Assembly: GCA_035547755.1 (NCBI GenBank)
Contig: DASZUG010000057.1
Coordinates: 1 to 64,000, forward strand
DNA length: 64,000 nucleotides
Reading direction: 5' to 3'
DNA from: Mesorhizobium_L sp035547755
GTDB taxonomy: Bacteria; Pseudomonadota; Alphaproteobacteria; Rhizobiales; Rhizobiaceae
Shown here: positions 25,027 to 33,444 of the stretch, piece by piece
Position numbering within the stretch: the stretch's first letter is position 1
How the letters are laid out: every line of letters starts with the position of its first letter
Position numbers and translations under genes: made by a program
The notes under the pieces: model-generated
Seen by the model: the letters and a program-made list of their open reading frames with translations, nothing else
Database searches by the model: none
Told to the model about the DNA's origin: nothing

Positions 25027-26202
25027 ATGAATCTGCGTGACGCACCGACGGTCCAGCCCTGCGTCTCGCAACGCTACCGGCTTCTGGTGGAAAAGGGCGA
25101 GATTCATCGCGATCCTCAGCAGGAAAAGGTCGCAGCCGCGCTCGATCGACTGATCCTCGAAGTGGCGCAGTCTCGGCTTGCAACGAAGTCGAGTTCGCTT
25201 GGCTGGCTGTTCGGCGGCCGCTCGTCCAGTCCGCCGGCGAAGGGGCTCTATATCCATGGCGGCGTCGGCACCGGCAAGACGATGCTTATGGACATGTTTT
25301 TCGATTGCCTGCCGGTGAAAGCCAAGCGGCGCAGCCATTTTAACGACTTCATGACGGATATCCACGACCGCATCGACGCACATCGGCGGGCCGTCAAGAG
25401 GGGCGAGGCGAAAGGCGACGATCCCATCCCGCCGGTGGCCAAGGCCGTTGCCAAGCAAACGAAGGTCCTCTGCTTCGACGAGTTCAGCGTGACGGATATC
25501 GCCGACGCCATGATCCTGTCGCGGCTTTTCACCGCCCTCTTCGCCGATGGCGTGGTGCTGGTGGCGACCTCGAACGTCGCCCCCGACGATCTCTACCGAG
25601 ACGGACTGAACCGGCAGTTGTTCCTGCCTTTCGTCGCCATTCTCAAGGATCACACGGAGATCATGCGGCTCGATGGCGGCATCGACTACCGACAGGAAAA
25701 ACTCGCCCGCCTGCCGGTCTATGTGACGCCGTTGGACGAAGAGGCCGACAGAGTGATGGACGAAGCCTGGGCGGCGGCGACAGAAGGCGTTCGCGAGGAA
25801 CCCGTCGAGATCGAAATCAAGGGTCGCGTGATTGTCGCGCCACGCACGGCCCATCGCGCTGCGCGCTTCACTTTTCCGGAACTCTGCCAGAAGCCTCATG
25901 GCGCGCGCGATTATCTCGCCATTGTGGAACGGTTCGATACCATCTTCCTCGATCATGTCCCGGTCATGGCCGATGCGCATCGCAACGAAGTGAAGCGCTT
26001 CATCGTGCTGGTGGACGTGCTCTACGACCGGCGTGTCCGGCTTTTCGCCAGCGCAGCAGCGGCGCCGGAAGCGCTTTATGCCGGGCGACGCGGAACCGAG
26101 GCGTTTGAATTCGCCCGCACGGCCTCCCGCCTGACCGAAATGCAAAGCCGCGATTGGCTCGACGCCTGGGCTTCCGCTCATGGCGGGAAGGCGCAGATCT
26201 GA
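25027..26202 (+). CDS. zapE: Cell division protein ZapE (AFG1-like ATPase)
   Basis: 391-residue P-loop ATPase. Walker A is YIHGGVGTGKTMLMDMFFD (about residues 75-93) and Walker B LCFDEFSVTDIADA (about 148-161), followed by the AFG1 pattern LVATSNVAPDDLYRDGLNRQ and FLPFVAILKDH. ZapE in E. coli associates with the FtsZ ring; alphaproteobacterial homologues usually lie upstream of mdh, as here. Confidence 0.92.
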   Translation: MNLRDAPTVQPCVSQRYRLLVEKGEIHRDPQQEKVAAALDRLILEVAQSRLATKSSSLGWLFGGRSSSPPAKGLYIHGGVGTGKTMLMDMFFDCLPVKAKRRSHFNDFMTDIHDRIDAHRRAVKRGEAKGDDPIPPVAKAVAKQTKVLCFDEFSVTDIADAMILSRLFTALFADGVVLVATSNVAPDDLYRDGLNRQLFLPFVAILKDHTEIMRLDGGIDYRQEKLARLPVYVTPLDEEADRVMDEAWAAATEGVREEPVEIEIKGRVIVAPRTAHRAARFTFPELCQKPHGARDYLAIVERFDTIFLDHVPVMADAHRNEVKRFIVLVDVLYDRRVRLFASAAAAPEALYAGRRGTEAFEFARTASRLTEMQSRDWLDAWASAHGGKAQI

Positions 26203-26258
26203 CTGGCGCACGAAACGCAGGCAATTGGACCAGTTGTCGAAAGAAAAGGCAGAATAAA

Positions 26259-26272
26259 TTACGTTTACGTAA
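26259..26272. promoter_or_regulatory. TTACGT-TT-ACGTAA palindrome upstream of mdh
   Basis: A perfect 6-bp inverted repeat with a 2-base spacer, 216 bases before the mdh ATG, in the 286-base zapE-mdh interval. The surrounding bases are AT-rich (AAGGCAGAATAAATTACG), unlike the rest of the window. It could be an operator or part of the operon promoter. No regulator can be assigned, and nothing else in the interval is recognisable. Confidence 0.4.
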
Positions 26273-26488
26273 CTCCCAATTGATCTAACCGTTTGAATTC
26301 ATTGATCACGAAATTTCTTGTTGAGTTGATTCGACTTGGGGTCTATGTGCAACGCGAAAGGACGGTTTCCCCCGCCCTGCGCAATGCCGCCGCCGGCCTC
26401 GCAAATGCCGCAGGTATTGCGGATCATTCGCATTCCTCGGAGACGAAAGCCTCCACGCCGGCAACACGCAACTAAGGGAATCATCTCC

Positions 26489-27454
26489 ATGGCACGCAAT
26501 AAGATTGCCCTCATCGGTTCGGGCATGATCGGTGGCACGCTCGCCCATCTGATCGGCCTGAAGGAACTCGGCGATGTCGTCCTGTTCGATATCGCCGAGG
26601 GCATCCCGCAGGGCAAGGGGCTCGACATTGCTGAATCCTCGCCGGTGGACGGCTTCGATGCGCATTTCGCCGGAACGAATGCCTATGCCGGGATCGAGGG
26701 CGCCGATGTCTGCATCGTCACTGCCGGCGTGCCGCGCAAGCCCGGCATGAGCCGCGACGATCTCCTCGGCATCAACCTGAAGGTCATGGAGCAGGTCGGC
26801 GCCGGCATCAAGAAATACGCGCCGAAGGCCTTCGTCATCTGCATCACCAACCCGCTCGACGCCATGGTCTGGGCGCTGCAGAAATTCTCCGGGTTACCGA
26901 AGACGCATGTCGTCGGCATGGCGGGCGTGCTGGATTCGGCCCGCTTCCGCTATTTCCTCGCCGAGGAATTCAAGGTTTCCGTCGAGGACGTGACCGCCAT
27001 GACGCTCGGCGGCCATGGCGACGACATGGTGCCGATGGTGCGCTATTCCACCGTTGCCGGTATCCCGCTGCCCGATCTCATAAAGATGGGGTGGACCACG
27101 AAGGAGAAGCTCGACGCAATTGTCGAGCGCACGCGCAAGGGCGGAGGCGAGATCGTCGGTCTGCTGAAGACCGGTTCGGCCTATTACGCGCCGGCGGCGT
27201 CCGCCGTTGCCATGGCTGAAAGCTACCTCAAGGACAAGAAGCGGGTCCTGCCCTGCGCGGCTCATCTTTCCGGCCAGTACGGCGTGAAAGAGATGTATGT
27301 CGGCGTGCCGGCCGTGATCGGCGCCGGCGGCATCGAGCGCATCATCGAACTCGACTTCAACAGCGCCGAACAGAAGATGTTCGACAAATCCGTGGCGGCG
27401 GTGCAGGCGCTTTGCGAGGCCTGCGTCGGCATCGCTCCCGCCCTCGGCAAGTAA
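26489..27454 (+). CDS. mdh: Malate dehydrogenase
   Basis: NAD-dependent malate/oxaloacetate interconversion in the TCA cycle. 321 residues of the LDH-like MDH type. Gly-rich NAD site IALIGSGMIGG (about residues 6-16), Asp34 for NAD ribose, mobile loop VPRKPGMSRDD with R83 and R89, substrate Arg152, and catalytic His176 in LGGHGDDMVPM. First gene of the mdh-sucCDAB-lpdA operon; the start at 26489 fits the family. Confidence 0.97.
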   Translation: MARNKIALIGSGMIGGTLAHLIGLKELGDVVLFDIAEGIPQGKGLDIAESSPVDGFDAHFAGTNAYAGIEGADVCIVTAGVPRKPGMSRDDLLGINLKVMEQVGAGIKKYAPKAFVICITNPLDAMVWALQKFSGLPKTHVVGMAGVLDSARFRYFLAEEFKVSVEDVTAMTLGGHGDDMVPMVRYSTVAGIPLPDLIKMGWTTKEKLDAIVERTRKGGGEIVGLLKTGSAYYAPAASAVAMAESYLKDKKRVLPCAAHLSGQYGVKEMYVGVPAVIGAGGIERIIELDFNSAEQKMFDKSVAAVQALCEACVGIAPALGK

Positions 27455-27470
27455 GCGGGAGAAGCGGCTG

Positions 27471-28664
27471 ATGAATATCCATGAATATCAGGCCAAGCAA
27501 CTCCTGAAGGGGTTCGGAGCGCCGGTGGCCGAAGGTGTGCCGGTGTTCAAGGCAGGCGAGGCGGAAGCGGCGGCCAAGAAGCTGCCGGGTCCGCTCTATG
27601 TGGTGAAAAGCCAGATCCATGCCGGCGGCCGCGGCAAGGGCAAGTTCAAGGAACTGCCCGCCGACGCCAAGGGCGGCGTGCGGTTGTCGAAATCGGTCGC
27701 CGAGGTGATCGCCAATGTCAACGAGATGCTCGGCAACACGCTGGTGACCAAGCAGACCGGTCCGGCCGGCAAGCAGGTCAACCGCCTCTATATCGAGGAC
27801 GGCGCCGACATCGATCGCGAGCTTTACCTGTCGATCCTGGTCGACCGTTCGGTCGGTCGCGTCGCCTTCGTCGTCTCCACCGAGGGCGGCATGGACATCG
27901 AGACGGTGGCGCACGACACGCCGGAGAAGATCATCACCGTCGCGATCGATCCGGACAAGGGCGTCACCGACGCCGACGTGGCGAAGCTCAACGCCGCGCT
28001 GAAGCTGACGGGCGGCTCCGCCGACGACGGCGCGCTGCTGTTTCCGGCGCTCTACCGGGCCTTCACGAGCGAGGACATGAGCCTGCTCGAGGTCAATCCG
28101 CTGATCGTGATGAAGAACGGCCGCCTGCGCGTGCTCGACGCGAAGGTGTCGTTTGACAACAACGCGCTGTTCCGCCATCCCGACGTGGTCGACCTGCGCG
28201 ACATGACGGAAGAGGACGAGAAGGAGATCGAGGCGTCGAAATACGACCTCGCCTATGTCGCGCTCGACGGCAATATCGGCTGCATGGTCAACGGCGCCGG
28301 CCTTGCCATGGCGACGATGGACATCATCAAGCTCTACGGCGCGGAGCCCGCCAACTTCCTTGACGTGGGCGGCGGCGCTTCGAAGGAGAAGGTGACGGCG
28401 GCGTTCAAGATCATCACCGCCGACCCGAACGTGAAAGGCATCCTCGTCAACATCTTCGGCGGCATCATGAAATGCGACATTATCGCCGAGGGCGTGGTGG
28501 CGGCAGTCAAGGAAGTCGGCCTCAAAGTGCCGCTGGTGGTGCGCCTCGAAGGCACCAATGTCGAACTGGGCAAGAAGATCATCAGGGAAAGCGGCCTCGA
28601 CGTGGTCCCGGCCGACGATCTCGACGATGCGGCGCAGAAGATCGTCGCCGCTGTGAAGGGTTGA
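27471..28664 (+). CDS. sucC: Succinate-CoA ligase (ADP-forming) subunit beta
   Basis: Beta subunit of succinyl-CoA synthetase. 397 residues with the ATP-grasp start MNIHEYQAKQLLKGFGAPV, nucleotide-binding KSQIHAGGRGKGKFKE, LLEVNPLIV, and the C-terminal CoA-ligase part GNIGCMVNGAGLAMATMD and NIFGGIMKCD. GGGAGAAG precedes the ATG. The gene for its partner, sucD, is not next to it but lies 727 bases downstream beyond a toxin-antitoxin pair. Confidence 0.97.
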   Translation: MNIHEYQAKQLLKGFGAPVAEGVPVFKAGEAEAAAKKLPGPLYVVKSQIHAGGRGKGKFKELPADAKGGVRLSKSVAEVIANVNEMLGNTLVTKQTGPAGKQVNRLYIEDGADIDRELYLSILVDRSVGRVAFVVSTEGGMDIETVAHDTPEKIITVAIDPDKGVTDADVAKLNAALKLTGGSADDGALLFPALYRAFTSEDMSLLEVNPLIVMKNGRLRVLDAKVSFDNNALFRHPDVVDLRDMTEEDEKEIEASKYDLAYVALDGNIGCMVNGAGLAMATMDIIKLYGAEPANFLDVGGGASKEKVTAAFKIITADPNVKGILVNIFGGIMKCDIIAEGVVAAVKEVGLKVPLVVRLEGTNVELGKKIIRESGLDVVPADDLDDAAQKIVAAVKG

Positions 28665-28671
28665 GATTTTA

Positions 28672-28708
28672 CACATAATCCCACATATTATTGCTGTGGA
28701 ATTATGTG
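28672..28708. promoter_or_regulatory. Operator-like inverted repeat upstream of the antitoxin gene
   Basis: CACATAATCCCACA (28672-28685) and TGTGGAATTATGTG (28695-28708) are inverted repeats matching at 13 of 14 positions, with a 9-base spacer. The repeat starts 7 bases after the sucC stop and ends 10 bases before the antitoxin ATG. Its position fits the autoregulatory site usual for RHH antitoxins, and it is AT-rich enough to contain a promoter. Confidence 0.75.
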
Positions 28709-28718
28709 GAGAAAGGTC

Positions 28719-29021
28719 ATGAAGAACGTTACGCTGGCCATCGACGAAACGCTTCTGGAACGCGCCCGCGATCTGGCCGGGCGGCGCAAGACCACGCTCA
28801 ACGCGATGGTGCGTTCGCTGCTTGAGCACGAGGTCGAGCAGGAGGATCGGATCGCCTGGGCGCGTGAGGGCATGCGTAAGCTCATCGAGGAAAAGCAGAA
28901 GCGAGGGGAGAGCGGTCCGCCTTTCACGTGGGACCGCGACGAAAACTATGCCGAACGAGAAGATCGAATGCTTTCTCGACTCGAACGTCCTCCTCTACGC
29001 GGCTTCGGAGAGGAGTCGTGA
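28719..29021 (+). CDS. Antitoxin of a VapBC-like type II module (ribbon-helix-helix)
   Basis: 100-residue protein. The N-terminus KNVTLAIDETLLERARDLAG followed by RRKTTLNAMVRSLLEHEVE has the beta-helix-helix layout of an RHH DNA-binding antitoxin. The charged C-terminus is the likely toxin-binding part. GGAGAAAGG lies just upstream of the ATG at 28719. Its last 74 bases overlap the PIN toxin gene, as in many coupled toxin-antitoxin pairs. The operator-like repeat at 28672-28708 precedes it. Confidence 0.82.
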   Translation: MKNVTLAIDETLLERARDLAGRRKTTLNAMVRSLLEHEVEQEDRIAWAREGMRKLIEEKQKRGESGPPFTWDRDENYAEREDRMLSRLERPPLRGFGEES

Positions 29022-29370
29022 TCCACGTCGTTTCGACATCGCGATCGAACTCGTGCTCGGAACGCTTTTCGGCGTTTCCGGGCAGAGTCTCGCGGAATTC
29101 GCCAACGTCTCGCGGCGCAAGCGCCTGCTCGACGATGAGGAGGTCGATCGCTGGCTGGCGTTTCTGGGTACGTTCCCGTTCCTGCCGACCGATCAGGCTT
29201 ATGTCCGAGCCGGCCTCGATTTCGCACGCCGCTACCAGCTCAAATATTACGACGCCGCGCTTCTCGCCGCGGCCGAGCGCCTCGGCGCGCCAGTCTTTTA
29301 TACCGAAGATCTCAATCACAACCAGCTTTACGGCTCCGTCCGGGCCGTCAATCCTTTCCTAGAACGCTGA
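28948..29370 (+). CDS. PIN-domain toxin, VapC-like ribonuclease
   Basis: 140-residue PIN-domain protein. The acidic active-site residues are all visible: Asp11 (FLDSNVLLYA), Glu50 (SLAEFANV), Asp102 (YYDAALLAAA) and Asp121 (YTEDLNHNQ). VapC toxins cut RNA, often initiator tRNA or rRNA; the target here is unknown. The gene overlaps its antitoxin gene by 74 bases and ends 21 bases before sucD. With all catalytic residues present it appears intact. Confidence 0.88.
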   Translation: MPNEKIECFLDSNVLLYAASERSRDPRRFDIAIELVLGTLFGVSGQSLAEFANVSRRKRLLDDEEVDRWLAFLGTFPFLPTDQAYVRAGLDFARRYQLKYYDAALLAAAERLGAPVFYTEDLNHNQLYGSVRAVNPFLER

Positions 29371-29391
29371 CCGAATAGGGGCGCTGACTGC

Positions 29392-30303
29392 ATGTCCATT
29401 CTCGTCGACAAGAACACCAAGGTCCTCGTCCAGGGGCTGACCGGCAAGACCGGCACTTTCCACACCGAGCAGGCGCTCGCCTATCACGGCACCAAGATGG
29501 TCGGCGGTACTCATCCCAAGAAGGGCGGCGAGAAGTGGAGAGGCACCGTCAACGGCCAGACTGTGGAACTGCCGATCTTTGCTTCGGTCGCCGAAGGCAA
29601 GGAGAAGACCGGCGCTACCGCCTCGGTCGTCTATGTCCCGCCGGCAGGCGCGGCGGCGGCCATCATCGAGGCCATCGAGGCTGAAATCCCGCTGATCGTC
29701 TGCATCACGGAGGGTATTCCGGTGATGGACATGGTCAAGGTCAAGGCGAGGCTCGAAAAGTCGAAATCGCGGCTGATCGGCCCGAACTGCCCCGGCGTGC
29801 TGACGCCCGACGAATGCAAGATCGGGATCATGCCAGGCAACATCTTCCGCAAGGGCTCGGTCGGCGTTGTTTCCCGTTCGGGAACGCTTACCTATGAGGC
29901 GGTCTTCCAGACCACCAATGAAGGCCTCGGCCAGACCACGGCCGTCGGCATCGGCGGCGATCCGGTCAAGGGCACGGAATTCATCGACATCCTCGAAATG
30001 TTCCTCGCAGACGACGAAACGAAATCGATCGTGATGATCGGCGAAATCGGCGGTTCCGCCGAGGAAGACGCCGCTCAGTTCCTCCGCGACGAGGCAAAGC
30101 GTGGCCGCAGGAAGCCGATGGCCGGGTTCATCGCCGGCCGCACTGCGCCGAAAGGGCGCACGATGGGCCATGCCGGCGCCGTCATTTCCGGCGGCAAGGG
30201 TGGCGCGGAAGACAAGATCGCGGCAATGGAAGCCGCGGGCATCCGGGTCTCGCCATCACCGGCGCGGCTTGGCAAGACGCTGGTGGAAGCGATCAAGGGT
30301 TAG
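29392..30303 (+). CDS. sucD: Succinate-CoA ligase (ADP-forming) subunit alpha
   Basis: Alpha subunit of succinyl-CoA synthetase. 303 residues. CoA-binding N-terminus VLVQGLTGKTGTFHTEQAL, GGTHPKKGG, LIGPNCPGVLTP, and the phosphorylated His in TMGHAGAVISGGKGGAEDK. It follows the toxin gene by 21 bases, so its expression likely depends on transcripts from mdh-sucC and possibly also on the toxin-antitoxin promoter. Confidence 0.97.
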   Translation: MSILVDKNTKVLVQGLTGKTGTFHTEQALAYHGTKMVGGTHPKKGGEKWRGTVNGQTVELPIFASVAEGKEKTGATASVVYVPPAGAAAAIIEAIEAEIPLIVCITEGIPVMDMVKVKARLEKSKSRLIGPNCPGVLTPDECKIGIMPGNIFRKGSVGVVSRSGTLTYEAVFQTTNEGLGQTTAVGIGGDPVKGTEFIDILEMFLADDETKSIVMIGEIGGSAEEDAAQFLRDEAKRGRRKPMAGFIAGRTAPKGRTMGHAGAVISGGKGGAEDKIAAMEAAGIRVSPSPARLGKTLVEAIKG

Positions 30304-30375
30304 GGCAATGGGCAGTCGGCAATAGGCAATCGGTTCAAATTCTTCCGATTGCCGACTGCCGAAGACCGATTGCCC
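30303..30375. repeat. Long imperfect hairpin between sucD and sucA
   Basis: GGCAGTCGGCAA(TAGG)CAATCGG pairs with CCGATTGCCGACTGCC across an AAATTC-type loop, and an outer GGGCAAT (30303-30309) pairs with ATTGCCC (30369-30375). The arms are repeated GGCAATCGG-like units of a kind found as dispersed repeats in rhizobia. There is no T-run, so it is more likely a processing or stability element inside the operon than a terminator. Confidence 0.7.
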
Positions 30376-30408
30376 CCAAGCAGGAGACGGAGCAGGCTCC
30401 GCACGACG

Positions 30409-33400
30409 ATGCAACGACAAGATCAGGCCAACGATACGTTTTCCCTCACATCCTTCCTCTATGGCGGCAACGCCGCTTATATCGAGCAATTGCAGGCCCG
30501 GTATGAGGCCGACCCGTCCTCGGTGAACGGGGAATGGCGGGAATTCTTCGATTCCCTCAAGGATGACGCCAAGGACGTGGCGAAGAACGCCGAGGGCGCT
30601 TCCTGGAGGAAGCCCGGTTGGCCGCTGGTCGCGAATGGCGAACTCGTTTCCGCCCTCGACGGGGATTGGGGCCTGGTCGAGAAGCATCTCGATCGCAAGG
30701 TCCGCGAAAAGGCGGCGCAAAACGGCGCGGCGGAAGGCAGCGCCGGGCCCAGCGAAATCGAGATCCATCAGCAGACGCACGATTCGGTTCGCGCGATTAT
30801 GATGATCCGCGCCTATCGCATGCGTGGCCATCTGCACGCCAATCTCGACCCGCTCGGCATCGCCAAACCGCTTGAGGATTATAACGAACTCTCGCCCGAG
30901 GCCTATGGGTTCACCGAAGCGGATTACGACCGTCCGATCTTCATCGACAATGTGCTCGGGCTTGAATTCGCGACCATCCGCGAGATGCTGGATATCCTGC
31001 AGCGGACCTATTGCTCGACCATCGGGGTCGAGTTCATGCACATCTCCAATCCGGAGGAGAAGGCCTGGATCCAGGAGCGCATCGAAGGACCGGACAAGGG
31101 CGTCGCCTTCACGGCGGAGGGGAAGAAGGCGATCCTGCAGAAGCTCGTCGAGGCCGAAGGATTCGAACAGTTCCTCGACGTCAAGTACAAGGGCACGAAA
31201 CGTTTTGGCCTCGACGGCAGCGAGTCGCTCATTCCGGCGCTCGAGCAGATCGTCAAGCGCGGCGGCTCGATGGGCATGAAGGAGATCGTGCTCGGCATGG
31301 CGCCTCGCGGCAGGCTGAACGTGCTTTCCCAGGTCATGGCGAAGCCGCATCGCGCCATTTTTCATGAATTCAAGGGTGGTTCCTACGCTCCCGACGACGT
31401 CGAAGGCTCGGGCGACGTGAAATACCATCTCGGCGCCTCGTCGGATCGGGAATTCGACGGCAACAAGGTGCATATGTCGCTGACGGCCAATCCCTCGCAC
31501 CTGGAGATCGTCAATCCGGTCGTCATGGGCAAGGCGCGCGCCAAGCAGGATATTCTTTTCGGCCGCAAGCGCGAGGAGATGGTGCCGCTCGAAGAGCGGA
31601 CTGTCGTGCTGCCGCTCCTGATCCATGGCGATGCCGCTTTCGCGGGCCAGGGGGTCGTGGCGGAGATGTTCGGCCTTTCCGGCCTGCGTGGCCATCGCGT
31701 GGCGGGTTCGCTGCACTTCATCATCAACAATCAGATCGGCTTCACCACCAATCCACGCTTTTCGCGCTCTTCACCCTATCCCTCCGACGTTGCCAAGATG
31801 ATCGAGGCGCCGATTTTCCACGTCAACGGAGACGATCCGGAGGCGGTGGTCTATGCGGCCAAGGTGGCGACCGAATTCCGCATGATCTTCCATAAGCCGG
31901 TCGTCGTGGACATGTTCTGCTACCGCCGGTTCGGCCACAATGAGGGCGACGAGCCGTCCTTCACGCAGCCGATCATGTACAAGGCGATCCGCAACCACCC
32001 GACGACAGTAAAGATCTATGCCGACAAACTGATCTCCGAAGGCCTGATCGACCAGGACGGAGTCGAGGCAATGAGGGCGGCGTGGCGCAGCAATCTCGAA
32101 GCGGAATGGGAAGCCGGCCAGCACTACAAGCCCAACAAAGCCGACTGGCTGGACGGCGCATGGTCCGGCCTCAGGAAGGCCGACAATGAGGACGAGCAGC
32201 GGCGCGGCAAGACGGCGGTTCCCGCCAAGACGCTGAAGGAAATCGGCCGCAAGCTGACCGAAACGCCGAAGGATTTCGAGGCGCATCGCACGATCCAGCG
32301 CTTTCTCGAACATCGCCGCAAGATGATCGACACCGGCGAGGGCATCGATTGGTCGACGGCGGAAGCGTTGGCTTTCGGGTCGATCCTGATGGACGGCAAT
32401 CCGATCAGGCTTTCCGGCCAGGATTCGGAGCGCGGCACCTTCTCGCAGCGCCATTCGGTTCTTTACGATCAGCGCGACGAGACCCGCTTTATCCCGCTCA
32501 ACAATCTCTCGCCGGCGCAGGCCAATTACGAAGTCGTCAATTCCATGCTGTCGGAAGAGGCGGTGCTCGGCTTCGAATATGGCTATTCGCTTGCCGAGCC
32601 GCGTGCGCTGACGCTTTGGGAGGCGCAGTTCGGCGATTTCGCCAATGGCGCGCAGGTCGTCTTCGATCAGTTTATCGCGGCCGGCGAGCGCAAATGGCTG
32701 AGGATGTCCGGCCTGGTCTGCCTGTTGCCGCATGGCTATGAAGGGCAGGGACCGGAGCACTCCTCGGCGCGGCTGGAGCGCTATCTCCAGCTTTGCGCCG
32801 AAGACAACATGCAGGTCGCGAACTGCACGACGCCGGCCAACTATTTCCACATCTTGCGGCGGCAGTTGAAGCGCGATTTCCGCAAGCCGCTCATCCTGAT
32901 GACGCCGAAATCGCTTCTGCGCCACAAGCGCGCCGTCTCGACGCTTGCCGACATGTCCGGAGAAAGCTCCTTCCACAGACTCCTGTGGGACGATGCGCAG
33001 ATGCTTGACGGTCAGCAGATCAAGCTCGTCAAGGATTCCAAGATCAGGCGCGTCGTGCTTTCGTCCGGCAAGGTCTATTACGACCTCTACGAAGAGCGCG
33101 AGAAGCGCGGCATCAACGATATCTATCTCCTGCGCGTAGAACAGCTCTATCCGTTCCCGGCCAAGGCGCTGATTACGGAACTGTCGCGTTTCCGCAATGC
33201 TGAGATGGTCTGGTGCCAGGAAGAGCCGAAGAATATGGGCGCCTGGTCCTTCATCGACCCATATCTCGAATGGGTGCTGGCTCATATCGACGCCAAGCAC
33301 CAGCGCGTCCGCTACGCCGGAAGACCTGCCGCCGCCTCGCCGGCGACGGGCCTGATGTCGAAGCATCTTGCGCAGCTCGAAACCCTGCTCGAAGACGCGC

Positions 33401-33411
33401 TCGGCGAATAA
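30409..33411 (+). CDS. sucA: 2-Oxoglutarate dehydrogenase E1 component
   Basis: Thiamine-diphosphate enzyme that decarboxylates 2-oxoglutarate and reductively succinylates the E2 lipoyl group. 1,000 residues, near the usual length. N-terminus DTFSLTSFLYGGNAAYIEQL (E2-binding end), then KRFGLDGSESLIPALEQIV, MAPRGRLNVLSQVM, IHGDAAFAGQGVVAE, YRRFGHNEGDEPSFTQP and the C-terminal PHGYEGQGPEHSSARLERYL. I chose the ATG at 30409 (MQRQDQ) from homology; an AGGAG lies rather far upstream (about 24 bases). Confidence 0.97.
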   Translation: MQRQDQANDTFSLTSFLYGGNAAYIEQLQARYEADPSSVNGEWREFFDSLKDDAKDVAKNAEGASWRKPGWPLVANGELVSALDGDWGLVEKHLDRKVREKAAQNGAAEGSAGPSEIEIHQQTHDSVRAIMMIRAYRMRGHLHANLDPLGIAKPLEDYNELSPEAYGFTEADYDRPIFIDNVLGLEFATIREMLDILQRTYCSTIGVEFMHISNPEEKAWIQERIEGPDKGVAFTAEGKKAILQKLVEAEGFEQFLDVKYKGTKRFGLDGSESLIPALEQIVKRGGSMGMKEIVLGMAPRGRLNVLSQVMAKPHRAIFHEFKGGSYAPDDVEGSGDVKYHLGASSDREFDGNKVHMSLTANPSHLEIVNPVVMGKARAKQDILFGRKREEMVPLEERTVVLPLLIHGDAAFAGQGVVAEMFGLSGLRGHRVAGSLHFIINNQIGFTTNPRFSRSSPYPSDVAKMIEAPIFHVNGDDPEAVVYAAKVATEFRMIFHKPVVVDMFCYRRFGHNEGDEPSFTQPIMYKAIRNHPTTVKIYADKLISEGLIDQDGVEAMRAAWRSNLEAEWEAGQHYKPNKADWLDGAWSGLRKADNEDEQRRGKTAVPAKTLKEIGRKLTETPKDFEAHRTIQRFLEHRRKMIDTGEGIDWSTAEALAFGSILMDGNPIRLSGQDSERGTFSQRHSVLYDQRDETRFIPLNNLSPAQANYEVVNSMLSEEAVLGFEYGYSLAEPRALTLWEAQFGDFANGAQVVFDQFIAAGERKWLRMSGLVCLLPHGYEGQGPEHSSARLERYLQLCAEDNMQVANCTTPANYFHILRRQLKRDFRKPLILMTPKSLLRHKRAVSTLADMSGESSFHRLLWDDAQMLDGQQIKLVKDSKIRRVVLSSGKVYYDLYEEREKRGINDIYLLRVEQLYPFPAKALITELSRFRNAEMVWCQEEPKNMGAWSFIDPYLEWVLAHIDAKHQRVRYAGRPAAASPATGLMSKHLAQLETLLEDALGE

Positions 33412-33444
33412 ATCTCACTAGGCAAAGGCAACGGAACCCACCCC

